In this document: piece by piece, positions 17,191 through 26,354 of the stretch
Layout: each line of letters opens with the position of its first letter
Numbering within the stretch: position 1 is the first letter of the stretch
The notes under the pieces: model-generated
What the model was told of the DNA's origin: nothing
Databases searched by the model: none
What the model saw: only the letters and a program-made list of their open reading frames with translations
Assembly (NCBI RefSeq): GCF_900113945.1
Contig: NZ_FORG01000008.1
Span: forward strand, 114,280-178,279
Source: Xenorhabdus mauleonii
Lineage (GTDB): Bacteria; Pseudomonadota; Gammaproteobacteria; Enterobacterales; Enterobacteriaceae
Direction of reading: 5' to 3'
DNA: 64,000 bases
Position numbers and translations under genes: made by a program

Positions 17191-18897
17191 TTAGGTTGAC
17201 TGACAATCCTCTCCAATTTCTGCCAGCGCCTTAGATAATGTGGCGTGAAAACTCAGTTGTCCTTCTATGGGAACGATTTTGGCCCTTGCCAACGTTTTCA
17301 AAGGTTGGAAGGGGATATCACACACAATGATATACTTTTCTTTCCCCATATCTCGGACAAACCCCTGAAAAGCGTGCAGGCCGCCAGCATCCAATACAGG
17401 CACAGCATCCCATTGCATGATAATAGTTTTGTAATTTGCGCTTTTTTCTCTTAATTCAGCAAAAATACGCTCTGCGGCAGCAAAAAACAGAGGGCCAGTA
17501 ATGCGCACAATGAGCAGGCTGTTCTCGTCATTTGTTAAAGAGGAAGTACTGATGCGTGTCATATTGGCAATTTTGCGCATAAATAGCAGCGAAGCCAGAA
17601 CGATGCCAACGGTGATTGCAATGACCATATCAAACAGAACTGTCAACGACAGGCAGAGGAGCATAACGATAATGTCATCTTTGGGAGCCCGGCGGATTAA
17701 GTCGATAACTTTGTGAGCTTCACTCATATTCCACGCTACGATCAACAAGATTGCTGACATCGCTGCAAGCGGCAGGTAAGAGAGCATTGGAGCCAGAACT
17801 AACAGTGTCAATAAGACGAGTAAGGAGTGGATAACAGCGGCAATCGGTGACGTTGCACCTGCGCGTACATTGGCGGCTGAACGTGCAATCGCGGCTGTGG
17901 CGGTGATCCCGCCAAAGAATGGAACCACAATATTGCCCATCCCCTGACCCATTAATTCACTGTTGGAGTGGTGTTTTTTGCCGGTCATCCCGTCCAGAAT
18001 GACTGCACATAACAGGGATTCGATCGCCCCCAGCATTGCCATCGAAAATGCCGCCGGCAGTAATGCTGAAATTGTACTCCAGCTGATGCTGAACGAGTGG
18101 GTATCAGGTAGATTCCACGGCAGGACAAATTGTGGAAGAATTGGCGGAATGCCTTGGCCTTGTGTTCCATCTGCCAGTGTATAACTGAATGATGATCCAA
18201 TTGTTGCTACATCATGGCCCAGCAGGTGCATGATACCCATGATACTGGTTCCTGCAATTAACGCGGGTAAGTGACCCGGTAACTTTAATCCCAGCTTCGG
18301 CCAAAAAATCAATACCAGCAGGGTGGTTAAGCCAATCAGGGTATCACTGAATTGGAATGATGGCAGCGCTTGAGAAAGTGCAATCACCTTATCAACATAA
18401 TTCTCCGGAACGTGCTCTAGTTTCAATCCAAAGAAATTTTGCACTTGCATAGTAGCAATGGTGATTGCGATACCAGAAGTAAATCCCAGAGTGACCGATA
18501 GGGGAATATATTCAATAAGTCGGCCTAATCGCGCTAACCCCATGAGCACTAAAATAATGCCTGACATCAGTGTTGCGATCAGCAATCCACTTAACCCAAA
18601 TTGCTGTGAAACCGGATAAAGGATCACCACAAAAGCTGCAGTTGGCCCGGAAACGCTATAACGTGACCCGCCTGTGACAGCGATAACGATACCCGCAATG
18701 GCGGCGGTGTACAGGCCATATTGCGGTGCTACACCACTGCCGATGGCCAAGGCCATTGCCAATGGAATAGCAATAATTCCCACGGTGATCCCGGCAATGA
18801 TATCTTTTATAAGGCGATGAAAAGAGTAAGGTTCTCTCCAGCAGGCTTCAATAAAAGCACTAAATGGCTGTATCCCTTTAATTTTTCTGGTGTTCAT
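17191..18897 (-). CDS. dauA: SulP-family C4-dicarboxylate transporter with STAS domain
   Basis: A 568-residue inner-membrane transporter, close throughout to E. coli DauA (YchM, 559 residues). The membrane part (about 30-440) opens with the SulP signature around [18 protein letters not shown] and contains [27 protein letters not shown] and [22 protein letters not shown] cytoplasmic STAS domain follows (about 455-555, [15 protein letters not shown]). In E. coli the protein takes up succinate and other C4-dicarboxylates at acidic pH and affects DctA. It is a single gene: the next minus-strand gene upstream starts 260 bp away. The ribosome site is weak (AGG far upstream), so the start could shift by a few codons. 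Confidence 0.92.
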   Translation of the reverse strand: MNTRKIKGIQPFSAFIEACWREPYSFHRLIKDIIAGITVGIIAIPLAMALAIGSGVAPQYGLYTAAIAGIVIAVTGGSRYSVSGPTAAFVVILYPVSQQFGLSGLLIATLMSGIILVLMGLARLGRLIEYIPLSVTLGFTSGIAITIATMQVQNFFGLKLEHVPENYVDKVIALSQALPSFQFSDTLIGLTTLLVLIFWPKLGLKLPGHLPALIAGTSIMGIMHLLGHDVATIGSSFSYTLADGTQGQGIPPILPQFVLPWNLPDTHSFSISWSTISALLPAAFSMAMLGAIESLLCAVILDGMTGKKHHSNSELMGQGMGNIVVPFFGGITATAAIARSAANVRAGATSPIAAVIHSLLVLLTLLVLAPMLSYLPLAAMSAILLIVAWNMSEAHKVIDLIRRAPKDDIIVMLLCLSLTVLFDMVIAITVGIVLASLLFMRKIANMTRISTSSLTNDENSLLIVRITGPLFFAAAERIFAELREKSANYKTIIMQWDAVPVLDAGGLHAFQGFVRDMGKEKYIIVCDIPFQPLKTLARAKIVPIEGQLSFHATLSKALAEIGEDCQST

Positions 18898-19160
18898 TGA
18901 AATAAAAAAACCTAGTTAAGATATGAATGATAAATTGAGAAAAATAAAGTTAGCATATCGCTTTTATCAGTACAGAAAGGTGTTATATGTCAAAAAGTTA
19001 ACTAATTGCACACTAAACCGCATTATTCAGAAAAGAGGAAATAGGCCGATTGTGCCGACAGTTATGTAAGATTCGGCAATAAATTTATATTTCATTGTCT
19101 ATTATTGGAGAAAGATCGAGGGTAAAGGGATGGGAAACCTAATTGGAGGCAAGCTGGTGC

Positions 19161-19559
19161 TTACCTCACCAATATAAATAGAAAAACCAGCCCTAGTTGC
19201 AAAAATAAGCCAATAGCAGCTCGTTTCAATAATCTTAATGCTCCCTGAATGCGGTCATTTAAGGTTTTTGGCTGGGGTGTTTTATTAAAAATCAACAATA
19301 AAGCCTGATCAAACTCTGCACTCTTCTCGGGATATAAATTGAGGATCTGAAAATAGCGGCAATCAAGCCAAATGCGCCAGCAATAGTACTGGCAGCATAG
19401 GGCAAGGAGCAACGACATGGCATAATGGATTTGATGACCTGATGTGGTGATAAATATTATTGTCGCTATAAAAGCTGCAAATACAGATAAGCCAGAGATG
19501 AAGCACCAGCTTTTCAATGTGGCAATAACGACTTTTCCTGTCATATTTTCTGATTGCAT
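19161..19559 (-). CDS. Small membrane protein at the end of the ynb operon
   Basis: A protein of 132 residues beginning MQSENMTGKVV. I chose the ATG at 19559 because it follows the ynbD stop after a single base (TAA-T-ATG); a longer frame starting at 19634 would overlap ynbD by 74 nt. Two hydrophobic segments are visible near the N-terminus (about 15-55), then a charged middle (YPEKSAEFDQALLLIF), then a C-terminal hydrophobic segment (IGLFLQLGLVFLFILV), suggesting three membrane passes. I do not recognise a family. No counterpart is present in the E. coli ynbABCD operon. Tight coupling to ynbD suggests a role in the same lipid or phosphatase pathway. Confidence 0.72.
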   Translation of the reverse strand: MQSENMTGKVVIATLKSWCFISGLSVFAAFIATIIFITTSGHQIHYAMSLLLALCCQYYCWRIWLDCRYFQILNLYPEKSAEFDQALLLIFNKTPQPKTLNDRIQGALRLLKRAAIGLFLQLGLVFLFILVR

Positions 19560-19560
19560 A

Positions 19561-20901
19561 TTATGTTTTCCGATATAAATAATATTCAGCCCATTGCTCA
19601 AGGGCATCCATGTGTGTTTGTCTGAAAGTAACATGTGGTCTGACTTGGCGCAGAATATCTATAACAGCAGCAAGATTATATTCTGGATGCCGTTTCAGTA
19701 ACCATGCAGCGACAACCATAGCGCTGCGGGATAATCCAAGAGTGCAATGAATGAATACACGGCCCTTTATGTGCAAATCATCCAGTGTACAAACAGCGGA
19801 TTGTAAGTCTGCAGGCGTTAATGGCAGCAAGTCGAGCTGGGGTTGGCAAATATAATTGGCAGTGCGGTAAGCGTGTTTGTGCCATTCGGCTGTCATGTCA
19901 AATACACTGGTAATGCGCGTTGACTCGATTACTGACTGGTGTGGCAAACTACCGAGAATAATGCCTTCCACAATCTGGTTATAAGGCGCGCTTTTACGTC
20001 GGAACCAAAGATAAGAAAGCCAGGCTCCTAATTGATAGGGCGCCAATACCCAGCGGGCCGAAAGTGACATTTGGCCGTTTAATTGCTTTTGAAAAATCGA
20101 ACAACCTAACCCTGCATAGCCGAGAGCCAGCATCATTAATGAGATGGCGGGCCATATCAGTATCCATAAAGCACCACCTAATCCGGCAGCCGACAGCATA
20201 AATAGCAAACTACCTGCAGCATAATATCCAGCCAGTTTTCGCGCATAGCTATCTTGGCTCGGTTGCCAGTACCAACGATATGAAATAGGAAACAGATAAC
20301 TGATTATCACACCCACGGCAAAGCCAGTGATGGCATCAATAAAATGATGTTGCCACGTAGTGAGAACGGACAGTGCAATTAAGGTTGACCAAATGTACAG
20401 CACTCCACGCCAATACCCGTGTAAGTGTGCGGAATAACGAAGCCAGAGTAACCACAGCAAAATAATGTGCAATGAAGGTGCTTGATTGTAGGGCAAATCA
20501 AACATGTCCAATTGGTCAAATAACCATCCGAAAATCCCCTCAGTTGCAGGCCGGGAAAATGAAAATTTCAGCGGGAATAATAAGAAACCAGCGCAGGCGA
20601 TAAGTGATGCAGCGATCAATCGCCAGCCATGTAACCACAGCTCACGGCGGCTGGTGCAAATGAACAGGGAAATTCCATAAAAGAGATCGATACTCCAGTA
20701 AGGAATAATCGACCATGACCAAAAAGGAATATTTTGTTCCCAACTGAATGCAATAACACCCACATCATCTCGTTGGGCGGTAAATTGATTAACCTGCCCA
20801 TAAGTGAGAAAAAAGAACGATGCCAGAAAAATCAACCAAATAAAAGCTGTCAGCCATAAACGCCGACGGCTTTCAGGGATAAATGGTATGGGTTGTTTCA
20901 T
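19561..20901 (-). CDS. ynbD: Membrane PAP2-like/dual-specificity phosphatase fusion
   Basis: A 446-residue inner-membrane protein equivalent to E. coli YnbD. The N-terminal two thirds carry about eight hydrophobic helices with a PAP2-like motif set (PSLHIILLWLLWLRYS and, later, TTWQHHFIDAITGFAVG). The C-terminal 130 residues form a tyrosine/dual-specificity phosphatase domain with the P-loop HCTLGLSRS (Cys-x5-Arg) near residues 386-394 and a possible general-acid Asp upstream. It starts 10 nt after ynbC and is followed after one base by the small membrane gene. Two phosphatase modules in one protein fit dephosphorylation of a lipid head-group intermediate, but no substrate is established. Confidence 0.88.
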   Translation of the reverse strand: MKQPIPFIPESRRRLWLTAFIWLIFLASFFFLTYGQVNQFTAQRDDVGVIAFSWEQNIPFWSWSIIPYWSIDLFYGISLFICTSRRELWLHGWRLIAASLIACAGFLLFPLKFSFSRPATEGIFGWLFDQLDMFDLPYNQAPSLHIILLWLLWLRYSAHLHGYWRGVLYIWSTLIALSVLTTWQHHFIDAITGFAVGVIISYLFPISYRWYWQPSQDSYARKLAGYYAAGSLLFMLSAAGLGGALWILIWPAISLMMLALGYAGLGCSIFQKQLNGQMSLSARWVLAPYQLGAWLSYLWFRRKSAPYNQIVEGIILGSLPHQSVIESTRITSVFDMTAEWHKHAYRTANYICQPQLDLLPLTPADLQSAVCTLDDLHIKGRVFIHCTLGLSRSAMVVAAWLLKRHPEYNLAAVIDILRQVRPHVTFRQTHMDALEQWAEYYLYRKT

Positions 20902-20911
20902 TTCATTATTC

Positions 20912-22684
20912 TCAGCGCTGGACTCTCTTCGCGATAGATACGGTAAAAATGCCCCAGTTATCAGTTAACTGATACTGCTTTTCAAAACCGGCATTTTCTA
21001 CCAATGCATCTATTTCACCTTGAGTGCGCCGACGCATGACCCACGCTTGGTTTTGGCGGTGACTGGATAACACACGGGCAATCGTTTCAAGTTGTGGATG
21101 CCAAGGCTGCCCGGTATAAATCAAATAACCATTCTCTGCGATAGCATCGGCAAGCGCGGCCAGGGAATTTTTAATCAGTGAGTTATCAGGGAACAATTCA
21201 TAAAGACCAGAAACAATACCGAGTGTTGGTGCAGGGGTAATGGATGCAATACTTGCTGCATTAAACGCATCACCGATAACAAAACGAATTTTTTCTGTGA
21301 GGTTACGTTCTTCAATATAGGCTTGCCCCTGATTGACGTTAATCTCGCTGTAATCCCTTAACAAAATGGAATCCACTTTGCTGAAATCATTGATTGCATC
21401 GAGGACATAACGTCCGTGACCTGCGGCTATGTCAAGGATGCGAACCGGTTGATGTTGTTGTTGCAGTTGACGAATAGCCTGACGGATGAGCATTTCCATA
21501 TTGATTTTTCGCTGGCGTATGCCGCGCCAACCGATATTACTTCTGAGATAGATCTGATCTATTGCCCGCCCTAACATTCCTTGGCCTTGTGGTTGATTGA
21601 GATAGACATAATCCAACGTAGATCCAGAATCAAACCCTGTTTCAAGACCAATGCGGATGCCTTCAGAGGCTTTGCCCCAACGTGTATTCATGGCCTTGCG
21701 CATCAGTTTATAACCAAGATTTTTGGGACACAGGCGCGGCAATGGCAGGCTTAATTTACGGAATTCATCTGCGGTATAGCTCCAAATATCTTCATTACTG
21801 TAATTATGTTGGTAATGAGGTATGGCAAAAGTACGTTCAATAAAAGTACGTATTTTAGCGAAGACCAAATGGCGATCTTTTTCACCCAGCGTATCGTGAT
21901 AAAACCCTTCCATAATATGCTTTTCTTTGATCGGGGTATTTAATTGCTGATAAAACTGGTGTTGTGATTTATGGTTCACGACATAATCGCTGCCAGAAAT
22001 AAACAACTGCGTGGGCACAGTAATGGCACCGGCATCTTTCACGACGCGTCCTGCGGTTTGGTACAGTTCCAACAAGATGTTGACAGCGATTTCTCGGGTA
22101 ATGAGTGGATCGTTGTTATATGAAGCAACGCGGGCTTCATCATGAGTCAGGAATTTTGCTTTTACATAGGAGTTGACGAAAAACAGCCCCCGTGCTTTTT
22201 GCATTAATTGCAGGCCCTGTACAGCAAAGGGAACATACAATTTGATATCAAATGCAGGTGCTGCGAGGATCATGGCACGGATTTTCGGTGCATAGTCATG
22301 TACCCATGCGGATACCAACACGGCACCGACACTTTGGCCTATCACCACAATGTTTTTCATCGGAATACGGTATTGAGTGGAGATAAACCTGACAAATTCA
22401 TCAACATCACGAATTGAGGTGCCCATTGAAGGGCTATAACCCCGTGGCCCCTCAGTTTTTCCGTGACCACGCGCATCCCATGCGAACATCGGCACATCAG
22501 GGAGATCAAGTTCGTCAACGACATGTTGTAGTCGTCCTGAATGCTCATGGCCACGATGAAAAATAATAATAGCTTTTTCCGCCTCAGCCTGTGCTTGCGG
22601 CCAATAGCGGTAAAACAAGAATGCGTGATCCGAGGCAGTGAAATAGTGTTCTTCAGCAATACGTTGATTGGGTATTTGTGTCAT
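20912..22684 (-). CDS. ynbC: Fusion of alpha/beta hydrolase and SAM-dependent methyltransferase
   Basis: A 590-residue equivalent of E. coli YnbC (585 residues). Residues 1-290 are a serine hydrolase of the monoacylglycerol-lipase type: IIFHRGHEHSGR oxyanion region, nucleophile elbow GQSVGA, acid Asp in FISGSDYVV and His in FYHDTL. Residues about 330-590 are a class I methyltransferase with motif I ILDIAAGHGRY and the later FVIGDAFN. The ATG at 22684 has AAGG upstream, and ynbA ends 9 nt before. The fusion suggests deacylation and methylation of the same lipid-derived molecule. The E. coli homologue has no settled function, so the product is a hypothesis. Confidence 0.88.
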   Translation of the reverse strand: MTQIPNQRIAEEHYFTASDHAFLFYRYWPQAQAEAEKAIIIFHRGHEHSGRLQHVVDELDLPDVPMFAWDARGHGKTEGPRGYSPSMGTSIRDVDEFVRFISTQYRIPMKNIVVIGQSVGAVLVSAWVHDYAPKIRAMILAAPAFDIKLYVPFAVQGLQLMQKARGLFFVNSYVKAKFLTHDEARVASYNNDPLITREIAVNILLELYQTAGRVVKDAGAITVPTQLFISGSDYVVNHKSQHQFYQQLNTPIKEKHIMEGFYHDTLGEKDRHLVFAKIRTFIERTFAIPHYQHNYSNEDIWSYTADEFRKLSLPLPRLCPKNLGYKLMRKAMNTRWGKASEGIRIGLETGFDSGSTLDYVYLNQPQGQGMLGRAIDQIYLRSNIGWRGIRQRKINMEMLIRQAIRQLQQQHQPVRILDIAAGHGRYVLDAINDFSKVDSILLRDYSEINVNQGQAYIEERNLTEKIRFVIGDAFNAASIASITPAPTLGIVSGLYELFPDNSLIKNSLAALADAIAENGYLIYTGQPWHPQLETIARVLSSHRQNQAWVMRRRTQGEIDALVENAGFEKQYQLTDNWGIFTVSIAKRVQR

Positions 22685-22693
22685 TTTTATGCC

Positions 22694-23317
22694 TTATTTA
22701 GATTGTGACTGTTCAGCCAGCCTGATTTCACGTAAGGCTTTAACAACACGCTGATAGCAAGTCATCAGAAGTAAAATAGTTATGAAAGGGAACAAATAGT
22801 CACTCCAACTTAATGCTGAAGGGAGAATGGCGATGATTAGCCCATAGGCACCGAAGATAAAAGCACGGTCACTTTTTCCCATTGGGCCGTCATAACGTCG
22901 TGACGCCCCAATAGATTGAGTCAAAACGCCAATAAATTCCGTCAAAATAGTTAAGAATAAGATAACCAGCAGGCTCATGCTGCTGACAAAAGGCAGAAAA
23001 CAGAAAGGGAGATAAAGCGCAACATCAGAAATAATATCGCCCAATTCATTATAAATAGCCCCTAAATGAGATTTTTGGTGATGCTCTCGCGCTAACATGC
23101 CATCAATTGCATTCAGCGCCATACGAATAAAGAGAAAAATAGGCAGTAACCAATAAATGCCGGGGGTAGAAAATAAACTCAGCACGATACCTACAGCAAT
23201 CGATAAACCCATTGCCCCCAATGTAACTTGATTGGCGGTAATTCCATATTTGTAAAGAGAAATGACGATAGGGCGCAATAAATTTTGGAAACGAGGTTTC
23301 AGATTATAAATGGTCAT
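22694..23317 (-). CDS. ynbA: CDP-alcohol phosphatidyltransferase family protein
   Basis: A 207-residue inner-membrane protein with about six hydrophobic segments, equivalent to E. coli YnbA. The family signature is present in altered form: NAIDGMLAREHHQKSHLG followed by AIYNELGD. The usual motif has Asp at four places; here two are Asn (N..DG..AR and G...N...D), a change I also recall in E. coli YnbA, so it looks like a subfamily feature and not damage. This gene is first in the operon; ynbC follows after 9 nt. E. coli has ynbB, a CDP-diglyceride synthase, between them; it is absent here. The ATG is backed by AAGG. Whether it is catalytically active is open. Confidence 0.87.
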   Translation of the reverse strand: MTIYNLKPRFQNLLRPIVISLYKYGITANQVTLGAMGLSIAVGIVLSLFSTPGIYWLLPIFLFIRMALNAIDGMLAREHHQKSHLGAIYNELGDIISDVALYLPFCFLPFVSSMSLLVILFLTILTEFIGVLTQSIGASRRYDGPMGKSDRAFIFGAYGLIIAILPSALSWSDYLFPFITILLLMTCYQRVVKALREIRLAEQSQSK

Positions 23318-23779
23318 CTTGCCTTAAATCCTTGTAGGTAAACCCGTTGGTGTTATTAAAATAAATAATTCTGAATTATCAAATATTGATACATGTACTC
23401 ATAAAATTTCTTAGTGATACTAACACCAATAAATTGAACTCATTAAGAATTATTTGACAGCTTTTGTTAGTGTATTCCGCCAGTAACATTGAAGGCAGGT
23501 GATGGCTGTGCTTTCTTAGTTATTTGATTTATCTAAGTAAATGATAGGTGTTTTCGGCAAGGTATTTGTTGTTTTTATGGCAATTTTTCACAGTCATTAT
23601 TTTTCTGTGCAGATGAATTTGCAGGGTGAAAATTAAACATTAGTTTAATAATTATTTATCGGGGCGTTGTGGCAAAGCTACTGACAGGAATTGACACATC
23701 CGGTTGTTACTCTTAGAACGTTTAATGTCTTAAACCAGTTTCTCACTGTTGGCGTTTTTTCTGTTGAAGGAGAAGTTCT
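23318..23779. other. Divergent promoter region between ynbA and the alpha/beta hydrolase gene
   Basis: AT-rich, 462 bp, with no convincing ORF or RNA. It must hold promoters for both directions, but no clear sigma-70 pair or operator stands out. Confidence 0.5.
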
Positions 23780-24553
23780 ATGTTAGGGTTTAATCATCAA
23801 GAAGGTCATTATTTAGAAATTGATGGTGCTCATATTTATTATGAGATCCAAGGCAATGCAAAAGGTTATCCGTTAATTTTTCTGCACGGCGGCTTAAGTG
23901 ACATTGAGACGTTTAACCGTCTTGCGAATCATTTTGGAAATACCTATCAACTTATTGGCATAGATAGCCGGGGGCAGGGAAAGTCAACGCTGGGGAAAGA
24001 AAATCTGACGTACAAACGGATTCAGCAAGATGTAGAAGCAATAATCAGGCATTTGGGATTGAAGAAATACAGTATTATTGGGCACAGTGATGGCGGTATT
24101 GTTGCTTTGCGATTGGCCGCGGCGGGGACTATCCCGGTTGATAAAATGGTAGTGATTGGTACTCATTGGACATTGCAGGAAAATGATCCGATGAAAGAAA
24201 TCACGAAACAGGTCACCGCGGAGGGTTGGCGTGCAATGTTGCCTGATACCTATGAAAGTTATCAGCGTTTGAACCCACAAGCTGATTTCAACAAACTGAT
24301 CGAGGTGCTTGTTTCCATGTGGCTTGATACCAGTGAGAACAGTTACCCGAATGAAGCAATTCGTCAAATAACCTGTAAGTTGCTGGTCATCCGGGGTGAC
24401 AATGATAAATTGGTTTCACGTATCAATTCTGCTGAATTAGCTGAAAACGTGGCTCACTCTTGTTTGTTAAACATTCCGTTCTTAGGGCATTCTCCCCACG
24501 AAGAAAACCCAGAAATGCTGATCCCATTTCTGACAAAATTCTTACCAAAATAA
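23780..24553 (+). CDS. Alpha/beta hydrolase
   Basis: A 257-residue soluble serine hydrolase. The oxyanion motif LIFLHGGLSD, the IDSRGQGKS loop, the nucleophile elbow GHSDGG (Ser near 107), the acid Asp in VIRGDNDKLV and His in LGHSPHEENPE give a complete catalytic triad. Length and fold are those of the broad hydrolase family, which includes esterases, dehalogenase-like and C-C bond hydrolases; the substrate cannot be read from sequence. It has a strong AAGGAG ribosome site and stands alone, 165 bp before the quinone oxidoreductase. Confidence 0.87.
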   Translation: MLGFNHQEGHYLEIDGAHIYYEIQGNAKGYPLIFLHGGLSDIETFNRLANHFGNTYQLIGIDSRGQGKSTLGKENLTYKRIQQDVEAIIRHLGLKKYSIIGHSDGGIVALRLAAAGTIPVDKMVVIGTHWTLQENDPMKEITKQVTAEGWRAMLPDTYESYQRLNPQADFNKLIEVLVSMWLDTSENSYPNEAIRQITCKLLVIRGDNDKLVSRINSAELAENVAHSCLLNIPFLGHSPHEENPEMLIPFLTKFLPK

Positions 24554-24718
24554 AGCCGCCTTTATTAAACTGATGTCGTTTTTAACAACATGATGCCGTT
24601 GCTAGATTGATTACGTCTGGATAAATGAGATCCGAATATGTAGTTGCTTGATTGGAGATACAGGCTTTTTTGCTGGTAATCTATATGAATCATTCACCTT
24701 ATTTATAAGGACCAAGAA

Positions 24719-25723
24719 ATGCCAGTAGACATAGAACCCAAAAATATGGCGGCAATTGAAATTGTTCATCCTGGGGAGCCTGATGTTTTGACTCTGACAA
24801 AAATGCCTGTTCCTGACATTGGCCCAGAAGAGATATTAGTCAAAGTGGCTGCGGCAGGCGTTAACAGACCGGATGTAATGCAAAGGCGCGGATATTATCC
24901 TCCTCCTCCTGGTGCTTCTGATATTCCGGGTTTAGAAATTTCGGGCACGGTTGCTGCCCTTGGTGCGGATGTAAAAAATCATGCGGTCGGGGATCAGGTA
25001 TGTGCTCTGGTTGCGGGGGGCGGATATGCTGAATATTGCAAGGTACATGAAAGTAATGCGTTACCCGTACCCAAGAATTATAGCTTGTTGGAAGCTGCCG
25101 CATTGCCGGAGACATTCTTTACCGTGTGGGTGAATTTATTTCAACGTGGCAAATTGAAGGCGGGGGAAACTGTTTTAATTCATGGCGGGACTTCGGGTAT
25201 TGGTACGGTGGCCACTTTATTGGCAAAAGCATTCAATGCTTATGTAATAACGACTGTCGGCTCTGAAGATAAACGGCAGGCCAGCCTAGCATTGGGGGCT
25301 GATGTTTCTATCAATTATAGAACGGAAGATTTTATAGAAAGGACTCATCAAGCAACTCATGGACACGGTGCTGATGTGATAGTTGATTTGATCGCAGGGG
25401 ATTATGTGGCAAAGAATTTTCAGGCCGCAGCAATAGAAGGGCGGATTATCCAAATTGGTTTCCAGAATGGTAAGGCAAAGGAACTGAATCTCATGCCTTT
25501 ACTGCAAAAGCGCCTGACTATTACAGGATCTACGTTACGTTCCCGCAGTATTGAAGATAAAGCCCGTATCGCTGATGAGTTAAAGGAAAAAGTTTGGCCG
25601 TTGTTAGAAAAGGGATTGATAAGGCCACAGATCTTTAAAACTTTTCCTTTAGGACAGGCTGCGGAAGCCCACGCCTTGATGGAAAGCAGTGCACATATTG
25701 GAAAAATCATGTTGGCTGTATAA
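24719..25723 (+). CDS. NAD(P)H quinone oxidoreductase, PIG3 family
   Basis: A 334-residue zinc-free medium-chain oxidoreductase. The GroES-like N-domain contains AAAGVNRPDVMQRRGYYPPP and IPGLEISGTV, typical of the PIG3/quinone oxidoreductase branch. The cofactor domain has the nucleotide-binding motif HGGTSGIGTVA (AxxGxxG-like). It is predicted cytoplasmic, reducing quinones with NADPH. There is a clear AAGGA ribosome site. Transcription ends at the hairpin at 25734. It is not the qor of E. coli but a paralogue, so no symbol is given. Confidence 0.9.
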   Translation: MPVDIEPKNMAAIEIVHPGEPDVLTLTKMPVPDIGPEEILVKVAAAGVNRPDVMQRRGYYPPPPGASDIPGLEISGTVAALGADVKNHAVGDQVCALVAGGGYAEYCKVHESNALPVPKNYSLLEAAALPETFFTVWVNLFQRGKLKAGETVLIHGGTSGIGTVATLLAKAFNAYVITTVGSEDKRQASLALGADVSINYRTEDFIERTHQATHGHGADVIVDLIAGDYVAKNFQAAAIEGRIIQIGFQNGKAKELNLMPLLQKRLTITGSTLRSRSIEDKARIADELKEKVWPLLEKGLIRPQIFKTFPLGQAAEAHALMESSAHIGKIMLAV

Positions 25724-25733
25724 ACGCAAAAAA

Positions 25734-25760
25734 AACCTGAACGTGATGTTCAGGTTTTTT
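25734..25760. terminator. Bidirectional rho-independent terminator
   Basis: The 9-bp stem AACCTGAAC/GTTCAGGTT with a 5-base loop is flanked by A7 on the left and T7 on the right. It therefore serves both the quinone oxidoreductase gene (plus) and the convergent tRNA-Ser gene (minus). Confidence 0.92.
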
Positions 25761-25769
25761 TATGAAAAA

Positions 25770-25859
25770 TGGCGGTGAGGGAGGGATTCGAACCCTCGAT
25801 ACGTTTTCACGTATACACACTTTCCAGGCGTGCTCCTTCAGCCTCTCGGACACCTCACC
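25770..25859 (-). tRNA. tRNA-Ser (anticodon GGA), copy 2 in transcription order
   Basis: On the minus strand the 90-nt gene begins GGTGAGGTGTCCGAGAGGC and ends CACCGCCA, with CCA encoded. The anticodon loop CTGGAAA gives GGA, reading UCC and UCU serine codons. A long variable arm (TACG stem near TATACGTGAAAACGTATC) is typical of tRNA-Ser. It is identical to the copy at 25955-26044. Confidence 0.97.
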
Positions 25860-25914
25860 AAATGTTGTGTTTTGCTGTATTCGAAAAAAATACAGAACTG
25901 CTTAATACTTAACT

Positions 25915-25940
25915 GAAAAAGCCTGAGCATTTAGTCAGGC
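25915..25940 (-). terminator. Terminator-like hairpin between the two tRNA-Ser genes
   Basis: On the minus strand: GCCTGA-ctaaatgc-TCAGGC followed by TTTTTC, 15 nt after the upstream tRNA. It looks like a genuine terminator, which implies that the second tRNA has its own promoter or depends on read-through and processing. Confidence 0.75.
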
Positions 25941-25954
25941 TCTTTCATAGAATA

Positions 25955-26044
25955 TGGCGGTGAGGGAGGGATTCGAACCCTCGATACGTTTTCACGTATA
26001 CACACTTTCCAGGCGTGCTCCTTCAGCCTCTCGGACACCTCACC
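25955..26044 (-). tRNA. tRNA-Ser (anticodon GGA), copy 1 in transcription order
   Basis: The 90-nt sequence is the same as at 25770-25859, with acceptor stem GGTGAGG/CCTCACC, anticodon GGA, long variable arm and encoded CCA. It lies 45 nt downstream of a strong stable-RNA-type promoter. Confidence 0.97.
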
Positions 26045-26088
26045 ATATTTTGTGTTACAGTGTTTCGCTTACGTTCTTCGCTGCAACG

Positions 26089-26124
26089 GGGCGCTACTAT
26101 AGGGAAAAGCGGTGCGGGCGTCAA
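26089..26124 (-). promoter_or_regulatory. Stable-RNA promoter of the tRNA-Ser genes
   Basis: On the minus strand TTGACG (26124-26119), a 17-bp spacer and TATAGT (26101-26096) are followed by the GC-rich discriminator AGCGCCCC. This is the arrangement of stringently controlled rRNA/tRNA promoters. Confidence 0.85.
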
Positions 26125-26354
26125 CATGCTTATGACTATTTTTTCAGGCTTTTTGATTGATTAGACAAATAAAAAACAATTTGCATGCTAGGCAACCAGT
26201 TATGGGCGCAAAACCCCCTTTTTTGCAATGAACCATGAAAATATGTTAACCAGGTAGCATAAGTAATATTTTTATTCCCTACATTTCACCAGGCACTTGC
26301 AACCTTGCCGCAATAGATTAAACCTATCAGAAAAACAAAAAGGAATGAGATTTT

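Noticed and set aside
25954..26160. 68-codon plus-strand frame across the tRNA-Ser gene ([13 protein letters not shown])
   Set aside because: Antisense to a tRNA; such frames are a classic annotation artefact.
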